From: Tritonibacter scottomollicae
GTDB lineage: Bacteria; Pseudomonadota; Alphaproteobacteria; Rhodobacterales; Rhodobacteraceae
Reading direction: 5' to 3'
NCBI RefSeq assembly: GCF_003003215.1
Contig: NZ_PVUF01000003.1
Location: 1-64,000 of the forward strand
DNA length: 64,000 nt
Shown: positions 32,583-41,648 of the stretch, in pieces
Layout of the letters: each line of letters starts with the position of its first letter
How positions within the stretch are numbered: position 1 is the stretch's first letter
Notes under the pieces: generated by a model
What the model saw: the letters and a program-made list of their open reading frames with translations, nothing else
The model's database searches: none
Told to the model about the DNA's origin: nothing
Program-made: the position numbers and the translations under genes

Positions 32583-35500
32583 ATGGCAATGGAAAAGACC
32601 TTCAACGCAGCAGAGGCGGAAAGCCGTCTCTTCGACGCCTGGGAAAAGGCCGGCTGCTTTACCGCAGGCGCCAACGCAAAGCCCGGCGCCTCCACCTATT
32701 GCATCATGATCCCGCCCCCGAACGTCACCGGCGTTCTGCACATGGGCCATGCGTTCAATAACACACTGCAGGACATCCTGATCCGCTGGAAACGCATGCA
32801 GGGGTTCGACACGCTCTGGCAGCCTGGCACCGACCACGCTGGCATTGCGACGCAGATGGTGGTGGAGCGTGAGCTGGCGGCAACCCAGCAGCCCTCCCGC
32901 GCCGAGATGGGTCGCGAGAAATTCCTGGAGAAAGTCTGGGAATGGAAAGAGACCTCTGGCGGCACCATCATCAATCAGCTCAAACGCCTCGGTGCGTCCT
33001 GCGATTTTGACCGCACCGCCTTCACCATGGCGGGCGCTGCCGGTGATACCCGCACCGGGCATGAGAACTCGCCGAACTTCCATGACGCGGTGATCAAGGT
33101 CTTTGTCGAGATGTACAACAAGGGCCTCATCTACCGTGGCAAGCGGCTGGTGAACTGGGATCCGCATTTCGAGACCGCGATCTCCGACCTTGAGGTGGAA
33201 AACATCGAAGTCGCCGGCCACATGTGGCACTTCAAGTACCCGCTCGCGGGCGGCGCGACCTATACCTACGTCGAGAAGGACGAAGACGGCAACGTCACCC
33301 TCGAGGAAGAGCGCGACTACATCTCCATCGCAACCACCCGGCCCGAGACCATGCTCGGCGACGGCGCGGTTGCCGTGCACCCCTCGGACGAGCGCTACGC
33401 GCCTATCGTTGGTAAGCTGGTGGAGATCCCGGTCGGTCCCAAGGAACACCGCCGCCTGATCCCGATCATCACTGATGAATACCCGGACAAGGAGTTTGGC
33501 TCGGGTGCTGTGAAGATCACCGGCGCGCATGACTTCAACGACTATCAGGTCGCCAAGCGTGGCGGCATCCCGATGTATCGCCTGATGGACATGAAAGGCG
33601 CAATGCGCACCGACGGCGCACCCTATGCCGAAGATGCGGCAAAGGCCCAAGATCACGCCAAGGGCGCCGCCTTCACCGAAAACGACGTCGACGCCATCAA
33701 CCTGGTGCCCGATCACCTGCGCGGCCTTGACCGGTTCGAGGCGCGCAAACTCGTGGTGCAGGAAATCACCGACGAAGGTCTCGCCGTCATGCAGACCGTC
33801 AGTCGCACGGTGAAGGACGCCGACGGCAACGAGAGCGAGGTCACCGAGACCCTGCCCATGGTCGAGAACAAGCCGATCATGCAGCCCTTTGGCGACCGTT
33901 CCAAGGTGGTGATCGAGCCTATGCTGACCGACCAGTGGTTCGTGGATGCGGAAAAGGTCGTCGGCCCGGCGCTCGACGCGGTGCGCAATGGCGACGTGAA
34001 AATCCTGCCGGAATCCGGCGAGAAGACCTATTTCCACTGGCTGGAAAACATCGAACCCTGGTGCATCTCGCGTCAGCTCTGGTGGGGCCACCAGATCCCC
34101 GTCTGGTACATCCCCGGCGAGGATGACTGGTACCCGATCTGTGCTGCTACCGAAGCCGAAGCGCTGGAAAAGGCCCGCCTGCAATCCGCCGAGGGCACCG
34201 AATTCCGCATTGTTGCGGACCAGCACGAGGCCGCCGATATTCTTGCCGAGCAGCGCAAGCTGATGGATGTGCGCACCGAGGGCACCATCCAGAGCTTTGC
34301 CGGCCCGATGCAGGTGCCGATGTGGCGCGAACCGGATGTGCTTGATACCTGGTTCTCTTCCGGTCTTTGGCCGATCGGCACGCTGGGCTGGCCGGAATGG
34401 ACCGAGGAGACCTCGAAGTATTTCCCGACCTCCACGCTGATCACCGGTCAGGACATCCTGTTTTTCTGGGTCGCCCGGATGATGATGATGCAACTTGCCG
34501 TTCTGGACGAAAACCTGCCCGTGCAGGACCGCATCCCCTTCGACACCGTCTACCTGCATGGCCTCGTGCGCGACGCCAAGGGCAAGAAGATGTCGAAATC
34601 CACCGGCAACGTCATCGACCCGCTGGAGATCATCAAAGAATACGGCGCCGACGCCATGCGCTTCACCAATGCGGCGATGGCCTCGCTGGGCGGCGTGCTG
34701 AAGCTGGACATGAAACGGATCGAGGGCTATCGCAACTTCGTTACCAAGATCTGGCAGGCGTGCTCTTATGGCGAGAGCCAGATTGACGCCTTCTCGGTCA
34801 CCCGCGACGCAACGCCGCCCAAGGCCACCCTGCCCCTCAACCGCTGGATCATCGGCGAGATCGCCAAATTGCGCGAAGAGGTCGATGCGGGCTTTGAAAG
34901 CTTCCGCTTCAATGACGCGGCCAATGCGCTTTACTCCACTTTCTGGAACACCTTCTGCGACCGTTATCTGGAATTCACCAAACCGGTGTTCCAGGGCGAG
35001 GACGCAGCGGCCAAGGAAGAGACCCGCGCCACCTTTGCCTGGGCCATTGACCAGGCATTGATCCTGATGCACCCGATCATGCCCTTCGTGACCGAAGAGC
35101 TGTGGAACGTCACCGAGGGTCGCGGCACCAAGACAGGTGAGGCGTCGAAGATGCTCGCTCACGCGACCTGGCCAACCTATACGGCGGCCGATCTGGTGGA
35201 TGCAGAGGCCGAAGCGGAAATGAACTGGGTCATCGCGGTGATTGGCAATGTCCGCTCCGCCCGCGCCCAGCTCAACGTGCCCTCGGGCTCCATCGTGCCG
35301 ATGCTGGTGACAGAAATGGACGCCACCAGTCAGGGGTTCTGGGACCGCAACGGGGCGCTCATCATGAACAAGGCGCGTATCGAAAGCCTGACCCGGACCG
35401 AAACGCTGCCCAAGGGCTGCATCTCGATCCCGGTTCCGGGCGCTTCCTTCGCGCTGCCGCTGGCCGACATCATCGATGTGGCCGCCGAAAAGGCGCGTCA

Positions 35501-35684
35501 GGAAAAGAACCTCGGCAAGCTGGCCAAGGAGCTGGGTGGCCTGCGCGGTCGGCTGAACAATCCCAAGTTCGCCGCCTCCGCCCCCGATGAGGTGGTGGCC
35601 GAAGCGCGCGAAAACCTCGCCATGCGCGAGGAAGAGGAACAGAAGGTCAAAGAGGCGCTGGCGCGTCTTGCAGAGATCGGCTGA
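32583..35684 (+). CDS. valS: Valyl-tRNA synthetase
   Basis: A 1,033-residue class I synthetase that charges tRNA-Val and edits misactivated threonine. The HIGH-type motif is [10 protein letters not shown] with His53 to His56, and KMSKS is at 669-673. An editing (CP1) domain lies between, with [12 protein letters not shown]-terminal coiled coil near 965-1033 with [17 protein letters not shown] is typical of ValS. The start MAMEK at 32583 is preferred; an earlier in-frame ATG region upstream lacks family sequence. Confidence 0.97.
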   Translation: MAMEKTFNAAEAESRLFDAWEKAGCFTAGANAKPGASTYCIMIPPPNVTGVLHMGHAFNNTLQDILIRWKRMQGFDTLWQPGTDHAGIATQMVVERELAATQQPSRAEMGREKFLEKVWEWKETSGGTIINQLKRLGASCDFDRTAFTMAGAAGDTRTGHENSPNFHDAVIKVFVEMYNKGLIYRGKRLVNWDPHFETAISDLEVENIEVAGHMWHFKYPLAGGATYTYVEKDEDGNVTLEEERDYISIATTRPETMLGDGAVAVHPSDERYAPIVGKLVEIPVGPKEHRRLIPIITDEYPDKEFGSGAVKITGAHDFNDYQVAKRGGIPMYRLMDMKGAMRTDGAPYAEDAAKAQDHAKGAAFTENDVDAINLVPDHLRGLDRFEARKLVVQEITDEGLAVMQTVSRTVKDADGNESEVTETLPMVENKPIMQPFGDRSKVVIEPMLTDQWFVDAEKVVGPALDAVRNGDVKILPESGEKTYFHWLENIEPWCISRQLWWGHQIPVWYIPGEDDWYPICAATEAEALEKARLQSAEGTEFRIVADQHEAADILAEQRKLMDVRTEGTIQSFAGPMQVPMWREPDVLDTWFSSGLWPIGTLGWPEWTEETSKYFPTSTLITGQDILFFWVARMMMMQLAVLDENLPVQDRIPFDTVYLHGLVRDAKGKKMSKSTGNVIDPLEIIKEYGADAMRFTNAAMASLGGVLKLDMKRIEGYRNFVTKIWQACSYGESQIDAFSVTRDATPPKATLPLNRWIIGEIAKLREEVDAGFESFRFNDAANALYSTFWNTFCDRYLEFTKPVFQGEDAAAKEETRATFAWAIDQALILMHPIMPFVTEELWNVTEGRGTKTGEASKMLAHATWPTYTAADLVDAEAEAEMNWVIAVIGNVRSARAQLNVPSGSIVPMLVTEMDATSQGFWDRNGALIMNKARIESLTRTETLPKGCISIPVPGASFALPLADIIDVAAEKARQEKNLGKLAKELGGLRGRLNNPKFAASAPDEVVAEARENLAMREEEEQKVKEALARLAEIG

Positions 35685-35704
35685 CCTATCGCAAAAACTG
35701 AATG

Positions 35705-35738
35705 AAAAACGCCCGAGGTCATGCTTGGGCGTTTTTTG
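35705..35738 (+). terminator. Rho-independent terminator after valS
   Basis: Perfect 10-bp stem AAAAACGCCC (35705-35714) and GGGCGTTTTT (35727-35736) followed by T-run, 20 bases past the valS stop. Confidence 0.9.
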
Positions 35739-35900
35739 TTGCAACAGAGCAGCTTGACGGATGCGCATACAGGGGCTTTCCCCGTGAAATTATCAACAAT
35801 CGCCTATAGGTGGTGATTGCCAAAGCCTGTGATCTGGTACAGCTTGGACTACGAAATGACAGAGGCCGGTCACCGGTCCGCAGAAGGGTGAGGGAACTAC

Positions 35901-36194
35901 ATGACCAAGGGGTATTGGGTTGCGCATGTCGATATTGACGACATGGAGCGCTACAAGGAGTATGTTGCAGCCAACGCAATTCCCTTTGCCGATTACGGCG
36001 CGCGCTTTCTGGTCCGTGGTGGCCCGAAGGAGGTGCGCGAAGGTCAGATGCGGTCCCGCACTGTGGTGATCGAGTTCAAGGATTTCGCAACGGCCAAGGC
36101 CTGCTATGATAGTGTCGCGTATCAGGATGCGAAATCCCTGCGCGATCCGGTATCAACCGGGGATATGGAAATCATCGAAGGCTACAACGGTTGA
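35901..36194 (+). CDS. DUF1330-family small protein
   Basis: A 97-residue DUF1330 protein with the ferredoxin-like fold: MTKGYWVAHVDIDDMERYKEYV, a RFLVRGGPKEVRE turn and MEIIEGYNG at the C-terminus. Function of the family is unknown. It is followed after 22 bases by two TerB-like genes, with which it may form an operon. Confidence 0.88.
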   Translation: MTKGYWVAHVDIDDMERYKEYVAANAIPFADYGARFLVRGGPKEVREGQMRSRTVVIEFKDFATAKACYDSVAYQDAKSLRDPVSTGDMEIIEGYNG

Positions 36195-36216
36195 GCCCGC
36201 GGGAGAGGATTTTTTC

Positions 36217-36687
36217 ATGCTGAAGAAGCTGTTTCAGGCCTTCCGCCCCTCGCAGAGCCAAAGCCTGCCGGACCCGGATGCAGAACTCGCCCTCGGGGCG
36301 CTTCTGGTGCGCATCGCCCAGTCAGATCGGGCCTATGTGCTGGAAGAAATCAGCCTGATCGACCGCATTCTTGCCCGGCTTTATGAGCATAACGCGATCG
36401 AGGCGGCCAAAGTGCGCGCCACCTGCGAGAAATTGCACGCCGCCGCTCCGGAGACCGACACATTTGGTCGCCTGATCCGTGAAACTACCGGGCTGGAAGA
36501 GCGCCTCGCCGCACTCGATGCGCTGTGGGAAGTGGTGCTGGCGGACCGCCGCGAACACGAGGGCGAGGTCCAGATCGTGCAGGACGCCTGCAAGGCCATG
36601 GGGCTTTCCGTGATGGACAACAAACGCGCACGCGACAAGGCACGCGCAAAACTGGCGACAGAACCGACAGACCGGGAGGACGTGTGA
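36217..36687 (+). CDS. TerB-family protein 1
   Basis: A 156-residue helical TerB/TerD-region-like protein (about residues 25-140). Features are ALGALLVRIAQSDRAYVLEEISLIDRIL and LDALWEVVLADRREHEGEVQIV, the paired acidic helices of the family, a fold linked to metal-ion binding. It is coupled to the next TerB gene by a TGATG overlap and starts after a GGGAGAGG site. It shares fold and length with its neighbour but is clearly diverged, so the two are old duplicates. Confidence 0.85.
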   Translation: MLKKLFQAFRPSQSQSLPDPDAELALGALLVRIAQSDRAYVLEEISLIDRILARLYEHNAIEAAKVRATCEKLHAAAPETDTFGRLIRETTGLEERLAALDALWEVVLADRREHEGEVQIVQDACKAMGLSVMDNKRARDKARAKLATEPTDREDV

Positions 36688-37127
36688 TGTTCAAGGAATT
36701 TCTGGACAAATTGCTGGCCCCGGCCCCCGCGATCCTGCCGGATGAAGAGGCTCGTCTGGCGCTGACGGCGCTACTCGTGCGTCTGGCGCGCTCGGATAAT
36801 GTCTATTCGGATGTTGAGCGGGATCGCATCGACCGCATCCTGCGCACCCGCTTCGCGCTGGATACCGGTGCCACGCAAATCCTGCGCGAACAGGGCGAGG
36901 GCCTGGAGGCCGCAGCCCCGGACACCGTGCGCTTCACCCGCGCGATCAAGGAGGCCGTGCCCTATGAGGACCGGACCGGCGTGGTCGAAGCCCTCTGGCA
37001 AGTCGCACTGGCGGACGGCAAACGAGACGATGGCGAAGACGCGCTGATCCGGCTGGCGGCCAACCTTCTGGGTGTGAACGACGTCGACAGCGCCATGGCG
37101 CGCAAACGGGCAGAGGCCCGCGCATGA
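36687..37127 (+). CDS. TerB-family protein 2
   Basis: A 146-residue paralogue of the preceding gene: ALTALLVRLARSDNVYSDVERDRIDRIL and VEALWQVALADGKRDDGEDALIRL. It overlaps both neighbours by a few bases (TGATG upstream, ATGA downstream), so the TerB1-TerB2-PhnD-like genes are translationally coupled. No tellurite resistance core genes are near. Confidence 0.85.
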   Translation: MFKEFLDKLLAPAPAILPDEEARLALTALLVRLARSDNVYSDVERDRIDRILRTRFALDTGATQILREQGEGLEAAAPDTVRFTRAIKEAVPYEDRTGVVEALWQVALADGKRDDGEDALIRLAANLLGVNDVDSAMARKRAEARA

Positions 37128-37894
37128 TTGCTCTGTTGCCGATGTATGACCGCCCCGAGACAAAGGCGGCCAATGATGCCTTCTGGCAGGCGATCCGTGC
37201 CGCCCTTGGCCGTGGTCCAGACCATCTGACCCGTGATATGGATCTCTGGCAGGCCTGGCGTTCGCCGGAGCTGCTGCTGGCCCAGACCTGCGGCCTGCCC
37301 TATCGCGCGCGCCTCTATGGTGATGTGGAGCTCGTCGGCACCCCGGATTACGGCCTGCCCGGCTGTCCCGAGGGCCACTACAACAGCGTCCTTGTTGCGC
37401 GCGCCGATCAAAGCGGCATCCGCCTGTCCAAATTCGGCGGCAGCCGGTTTGCCTATAATGACCCGCTGTCGCAATCCGGCTGGGCCGCAGCCATGATGCG
37501 GATGCGCTCCGAGGATATCCTGCCCGGCGAGCTGCTGGAAACCGGCAGCCATCGCGCCTCTGCCGAGGCGGTCGCAACCGGCAAGGCCGATTTCGCCTGC
37601 ATTGATGCGCTCACCTTTCAGATGCTGCAGAGCTACGAGCCTGACCTCATCGCGCAATTGTGTGAACTCGAACGCACGGAGCCCACCCCGGCGCTGCCCT
37701 TCATCACTGCATTGAGCGAGGACGCCGCCGCGATTCTGGCCGCCATGCAAGCCGCGCTGGAGACCCTGGACACGGGCCATCGCGAGACGCTGCAACTGAA
37801 GAAAATCATGGCCATGACGCCCAGCGACTATCTCGCCATTCCCACCCCGCCCGGGCCGACCTTGCTGATGGACCGTCTGGCGCGCGCACGCTGA
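37124..37894 (+). CDS. PhnD-like periplasmic-binding-fold protein without signal peptide
   Basis: A 256-residue type 2 periplasmic-binding-fold protein of the PhnD (phosphate/phosphonate binding) group: LLAQTCGLPYRARL, GHYNSVLVARADQSGIRLS, GSRFAYNDPLSQSGWAAAM and ASAEAVATGKADFACIDALTFQML. It has no N-terminal signal sequence, so it is predicted to be cytoplasmic, and no permease or ATPase gene of a PhnC/E system is adjacent. A sensing or ligand-scavenging role with TerB proteins is possible. Confidence 0.8.
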   Translation: MIALLPMYDRPETKAANDAFWQAIRAALGRGPDHLTRDMDLWQAWRSPELLLAQTCGLPYRARLYGDVELVGTPDYGLPGCPEGHYNSVLVARADQSGIRLSKFGGSRFAYNDPLSQSGWAAAMMRMRSEDILPGELLETGSHRASAEAVATGKADFACIDALTFQMLQSYEPDLIAQLCELERTEPTPALPFITALSEDAAAILAAMQAALETLDTGHRETLQLKKIMAMTPSDYLAIPTPPGPTLLMDRLARAR

Positions 37895-38089
37895 AGCTGC
37901 CCTGCAACACCGCCCGGACCTGCGCACACAGTCCCCGTTTCCGGAGCATTTTCAGGAGCATTGCCCCTTCTGGCAGTTTCCGCAGCGGAATTGGCGTTTT
38001 GACGGGCGTGTTTGCCCCATTGCGCATTGCATTCGCCCAAAAAGTTGGTCCAATAGGGTCACCTTGCACAATAGCCGGACGAGATCACA

Positions 38090-38869
38090 TTGACCGACGA
38101 CACCCCTGTACTCGAAATCCGCGGATTGCATAAATCCTACGGCGACTTGGAAGTCATCAAAGGGGTGGATATCACCGCCAAAAGAGGCGATGTGGTGTCT
38201 CTGATCGGCTCTTCAGGCTCCGGAAAATCCACACTGCTGCGCTGCTGCAACCTTCTGGAAGACAGCCAGCAGGGCGATATTATGTTCAAGAGCGAGCCCA
38301 TCAGCTGGCGTGGCGCGGGCCTGTCCCGTCAGCCTGCCGATGCCAAGCAGGTGCTGCGCATCCGCACCAACCTTTCGATGGTTTTCCAGCAGTTCAACCT
38401 GTGGTCTCACATGACCATTCTCCAGAACGTCATGGAAGCACCGCTGACAGTGCTGAAACGCGACCGCGACGAGGTGGAGACCTCCGCCCGCAAATACCTC
38501 GACCAGGTCGGCATCGGCGACAAATGCGACGCCTTTCCGGCGCAGCTTTCAGGCGGCCAGCAACAGCGCGCCGCCATCGCCCGCGCGCTCTGCATGGAGC
38601 CCGAGGCGCTGTTGTTCGACGAACCCACCTCCGCCCTCGATCCTGAACTGGAGCAGGAGGTGGTCAAGGTCATCAAGGATCTCGCCAGCGAAGGCCGTAC
38701 CATGCTGATCGTGACCCACGATATGCGCTTGGCCGCCGATGTCTCCGATCACATCGTGTTCCTGCACAAGGGGCTGATCGAGGAAGAAGGCTGCCCGGAC
38801 GAAATCTTCGGAAACACTCGCAGTGAACGGCTGCGGGCGTTCCTGTCGTCGACGCGACAGGACCAATAA
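38090..38869 (+). CDS. Polar amino acid-type ABC transporter ATPase
   Basis: A 259-residue ATP-binding subunit of the HisP/GlnQ group. Walker A is GSSGSGKST, the Q-loop follows FQQFNLW, the signature is LSGGQQQR, Walker B is LLFDEPTSALD and the H-switch is VTHD. The start codon is TTG (38090), preceded by GGACGAG. It is the first gene of a four-gene uptake system with binding protein and two permeases, likely for a basic amino acid or polyamine-derived substrate. Confidence 0.95.
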   Translation: MTDDTPVLEIRGLHKSYGDLEVIKGVDITAKRGDVVSLIGSSGSGKSTLLRCCNLLEDSQQGDIMFKSEPISWRGAGLSRQPADAKQVLRIRTNLSMVFQQFNLWSHMTILQNVMEAPLTVLKRDRDEVETSARKYLDQVGIGDKCDAFPAQLSGGQQQRAAIARALCMEPEALLFDEPTSALDPELEQEVVKVIKDLASEGRTMLIVTHDMRLAADVSDHIVFLHKGLIEEEGCPDEIFGNTRSERLRAFLSSTRQDQ

Positions 38870-38906
38870 CCAAAAACCAGACCAACACAATAACGGGAGT
38901 AACACC

Positions 38907-39614
38907 ATGAAATCTCTGCTTCTCGGCTCTGCCGCGCTGGCTCTCTCCGCAACATTTGCCCTGGCCGATACCGTTCGCCTCGGCACCGAGGGCGCCTACC
39001 CTCCCTACAACTTCATCAATGATGCTGGCGAAGTTGACGGGTTCGAGCGCGAGCTGGGTGACGAGCTGTGCAAGCGCGCTGAGCTGACCTGCGAGTGGGT
39101 CACCAACGACTGGGATTCGATCATTCCTAACCTGCTGTCCGGCAACTATGATGCCATCATCGCGGGCATGTCGATCACCGACGAGCGCAAGGAAGTTGTT
39201 GCCTTCACCGAAGGCTACACCCAGCCATCGCCCTCCGCCTATGCAGCGCTGTCCGAAGGTGTCGACGTGACCTCCAGCGTCGTTGCTGCTCAGGCTGGCA
39301 CCATCCAGGCCGCGCATGTCGCCGAATCCGGCGCAACCCTGGTGGAATTCCCGACCCCCGATGAAACCATCGCGGCGGTGAACTCCGGCGAGACGGACGT
39401 GGTCATGGCCGACAAGGACTTCCTGGCGCCGATCGTCGAATCCAGTGATCTGGTGTTCCTCGGCGACGTCTACCTCGGCGGCGGTATCGGCATGGCCTTC
39501 CGTCAGTCCGACGACGAGATGCGTGGTAAATTCAACGCCGCGATCGCCTCCATGAAAGAAGACGGTTCCCTGAACGACATGCTCGAAAAATGGGAAATCG
39601 AAGGTCAGTTCTGA
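38907..39614 (+). CDS. Periplasmic substrate-binding protein of the ABC system
   Basis: A 235-residue family 3 binding protein (HisJ/ArgT-type). A signal peptide (MKSLLLGSAALALSATFALA) precedes mature sequence LGTEGAYPPYNFINDAGEVDGF. A family SBP segment IIAGMSITDERKEVVAFTEGY is present, with candidate ligand Asp and Arg. It delivers the ligand to the permease pair encoded downstream. An intercistronic hairpin follows, which can favour its higher expression. Confidence 0.93.
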   Translation: MKSLLLGSAALALSATFALADTVRLGTEGAYPPYNFINDAGEVDGFERELGDELCKRAELTCEWVTNDWDSIIPNLLSGNYDAIIAGMSITDERKEVVAFTEGYTQPSPSAYAALSEGVDVTSSVVAAQAGTIQAAHVAESGATLVEFPTPDETIAAVNSGETDVVMADKDFLAPIVESSDLVFLGDVYLGGGIGMAFRQSDDEMRGKFNAAIASMKEDGSLNDMLEKWEIEGQF

Positions 39615-39638
39615 TCCGCTGACCCCAGACTGAAACAC

Positions 39639-39664
39639 GGAAGGGGGGCATTGGCCCCCTTTCC
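39639..39664 (+). terminator. Intercistronic stem after the binding-protein gene
   Basis: GGAAGGGGGGC with GCCCCCTTTCC forms a short-loop stem between the binding-protein gene and the first permease. Such stems often stabilise the upstream message and reduce readthrough. Confidence 0.6.
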
Positions 39665-39690
39665 ACTTTTCCCCGCGCACCCTGCTGCGC

Positions 39691-40632
39691 TTGCGTGCGA
39701 TCCCGCGCCAGAAAACGAGGCCCGCCATTTTTTCCTATTGCTCCGATCCGGCCATCCTGGAGGGTTTCCAATGGCTGAGCTGTTATCTGACCACCGGCAA
39801 GCACATGGGCTTTTACCTGTCTTTCGGGACCGTGTTGCTGCTTCTGGCGATCACTGCGCCACTGGCGCTGGCCTTCGGGTTCTTTGGCGCCAGCGCCGCG
39901 CGCTCGCGCATTGCCCCCCTGGCCATATTCGGCAAAGGCTACATCGCCATCGTGCGCGGTGTGCCCGATATCGCCTTCTTCCTGTTTTTCGTCATTGCGC
40001 TCGATCAGGGCATCGAATGGCTGCGTCACAAGGTGAAATGCTCTGACTGGGATGAACCGATCCGACAGGGCAATGATTTTGTGGTCTGCCAGATCGCAAA
40101 GATGCCGCTGAACGATTCCCCCCAATGGGTGCATGAGGCCTATGGCTTCAGCCTCGCGGTCCTGACTTTTGCCATCGTCTTTGGCGCCTTCGCCGCGAAT
40201 GTCCTGTTTGGTGCGATGCGTGCGGTCCCCCGGGCCCAGATCGAAACCGCCGAGGCCTACGGCATGTCACCGCGCCAGTCGTTCTGGCGGGTGCTGGTGC
40301 CGCAGATGTGGGTCTATGCCCTGCCCGGCCTGTCGAACCTGTGGATGGTGCTGATCAAGGCCACGCCGCTTCTGTTCCTGCTGGGTGTCGAAGACATCGT
40401 TTACTGGGCGCGCGAACTCGGCGGATCCAAGACCGAACGGTTCACCGACTTCCCCCATGGCGACTGGCGCATGTGGTATTTCCTGGCGCTGCTGATCTTC
40501 TACCTCGCCTTCACCAAGGTCTCTGAACTTGTGCTGGCACGGATCTCGCGCCGCCTGTCCAAAGGTCAGGCCACGCTGGCCGGAGAGGCACAGCGCAAGG
40601 AACCCGGCACGGCTGCGGAGGCCACGACATGA
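39691..40632 (+). CDS. Polar amino acid ABC permease 1 (HisQ-type)
   Basis: A 313-residue permease with about five transmembrane helices. The BPD-transport signature is AVPRAQIETAEAYGMSPRQSFWRVLVPQMW (EAA loop, near 185). The start is uncertain: TTG at 39691 gives the length shown, while an ATT at 39727, preceded by ACGAGG, would start at IFSYCSDP; no ATG lies ahead of the conserved region. The insertion with cysteine between membrane segments (CSDWDEP, about 115) is characteristic for this subgroup. Confidence 0.9.
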   Translation: MRAIPRQKTRPAIFSYCSDPAILEGFQWLSCYLTTGKHMGFYLSFGTVLLLLAITAPLALAFGFFGASAARSRIAPLAIFGKGYIAIVRGVPDIAFFLFFVIALDQGIEWLRHKVKCSDWDEPIRQGNDFVVCQIAKMPLNDSPQWVHEAYGFSLAVLTFAIVFGAFAANVLFGAMRAVPRAQIETAEAYGMSPRQSFWRVLVPQMWVYALPGLSNLWMVLIKATPLLFLLGVEDIVYWARELGGSKTERFTDFPHGDWRMWYFLALLIFYLAFTKVSELVLARISRRLSKGQATLAGEAQRKEPGTAAEATT

Positions 40633-41435
40633 GCTGCTTTGAGACGCTACAAGCCTATGCCTTTCGGTCGCTCGGTTATGGCGAACGCCTGCTGCCGCGC
40701 AGCGACTTCACCCTATGTGAACAATTCGTGCTGATCGGCTCCGGACTGATCTGGAACGTCTACTTCGGCGTGATCGCGATCGTCACCGGGTTCTTCTTTG
40801 CCAACGCGCTTGCGATGGCAAAGAACTCGCCGCGGCGCTGGCTGCGCAGCCCCGCCAACGGGTTCATCTTCGTGTTCCGCGGCTCGCCGCTGTTCATCCA
40901 GTTCTTCTTTGCCTACTTCCTGTTCCTGTCACTCAAGAGCGTGTCGCCGATCTTTGACCCGCTCTCTGCGGCGTGGCTCGGGGCGTTGATCGTACTGTTT
41001 CTCAACACCTCCGCCTATTCGGCAGAGATCTTCTACGGTGCGCTGCGCTCGATCCCCAAGGGCGATATCGAGGCCGCGGATGCCTATGGGCTGTCCGGCT
41101 GGCACCGCTTTCGCCGGGTGATCTGGCCCACCATGATGCGGCTCGCCTGGCCCGCCTACACGAATGAGGCCATCTTCCTCTTTCACGCCACCACGCTGGT
41201 GTATTTTTCGGGCTTTCCCGCCTGGCGGCAAAAAGGCGACGCGCTCTATTACGCGAACTATTTCGCGGACAAGACGTTCAACCCCTTTGTCCCCTACCCG
41301 ATTCTCGCCTTCTACTTCATCCTGCTGACGCTGGTGATCATCGCCGTCTTCGGGGCGATCAACACCCGGCTGAACCGGCATCTCCCGCAAGAGCGGCGCA
41401 CCAAAGTCCGCTTCAAGCCACAGATGATCCGCTGA
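40629..41435 (+). CDS. Polar amino acid ABC permease 2 (HisM-type)
   Basis: A 268-residue inner-membrane permease with about five helices. The EAA-loop GALRSIPKGDIEAADAYGLSGWHRFRRVIWP is present, and a FVFRGSPLFIQFFF segment near residue 80 is typical of HisM/HisQ partners. It overlaps the first permease gene by four bases (ATGA) and ends the transporter operon with a strong terminator 31 bases on. Confidence 0.93.
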   Translation: MSCFETLQAYAFRSLGYGERLLPRSDFTLCEQFVLIGSGLIWNVYFGVIAIVTGFFFANALAMAKNSPRRWLRSPANGFIFVFRGSPLFIQFFFAYFLFLSLKSVSPIFDPLSAAWLGALIVLFLNTSAYSAEIFYGALRSIPKGDIEAADAYGLSGWHRFRRVIWPTMMRLAWPAYTNEAIFLFHATTLVYFSGFPAWRQKGDALYYANYFADKTFNPFVPYPILAFYFILLTLVIIAVFGAINTRLNRHLPQERRTKVRFKPQMIR

Positions 41436-41466
41436 ACCACATCCGGGCTGACACTGCTCCTGTGCG

Positions 41467-41492
41467 ACAAAGGCTCCTTCGGGAGCCTTTGT
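41467..41492 (+). terminator. Terminator of the ABC transporter operon
   Basis: Perfect 11-bp stem ACAAAGGCTCC and GGAGCCTTTGT with a TTCG tetraloop, then TGTTTTG. This separates the transporter from the glutamine-synthetase-like cluster. Confidence 0.85.
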
Positions 41493-41648
41493 TGTTTTGT
41501 GGCCGCGGCCTCGCTCCCGGGCTTGCGACCCGGAAATGTCGCAAAAGAATACGGCACCTTCTGCCTTGAGGAATTTTTTTGATCAAATTTGCTTGCCAGC
41601 TTCGATTGGTCACGCCAATGTAGGGGCAACAAGACAAGGAGCACGCGC

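Noticed and set aside
32577-35768. A 1,063-codon open frame on the minus strand opposite valS
   Set aside because: It is the shadow of a very high-G+C gene; its translation is His/Gly/Arg-rich without any protein family pattern, whereas valS carries all synthetase motifs.
36217-37127. Tellurite resistance operon
   Set aside because: Only TerB-like proteins are present; TerC, TerD, TerE and TerZ genes are missing, so resistance cannot be inferred.
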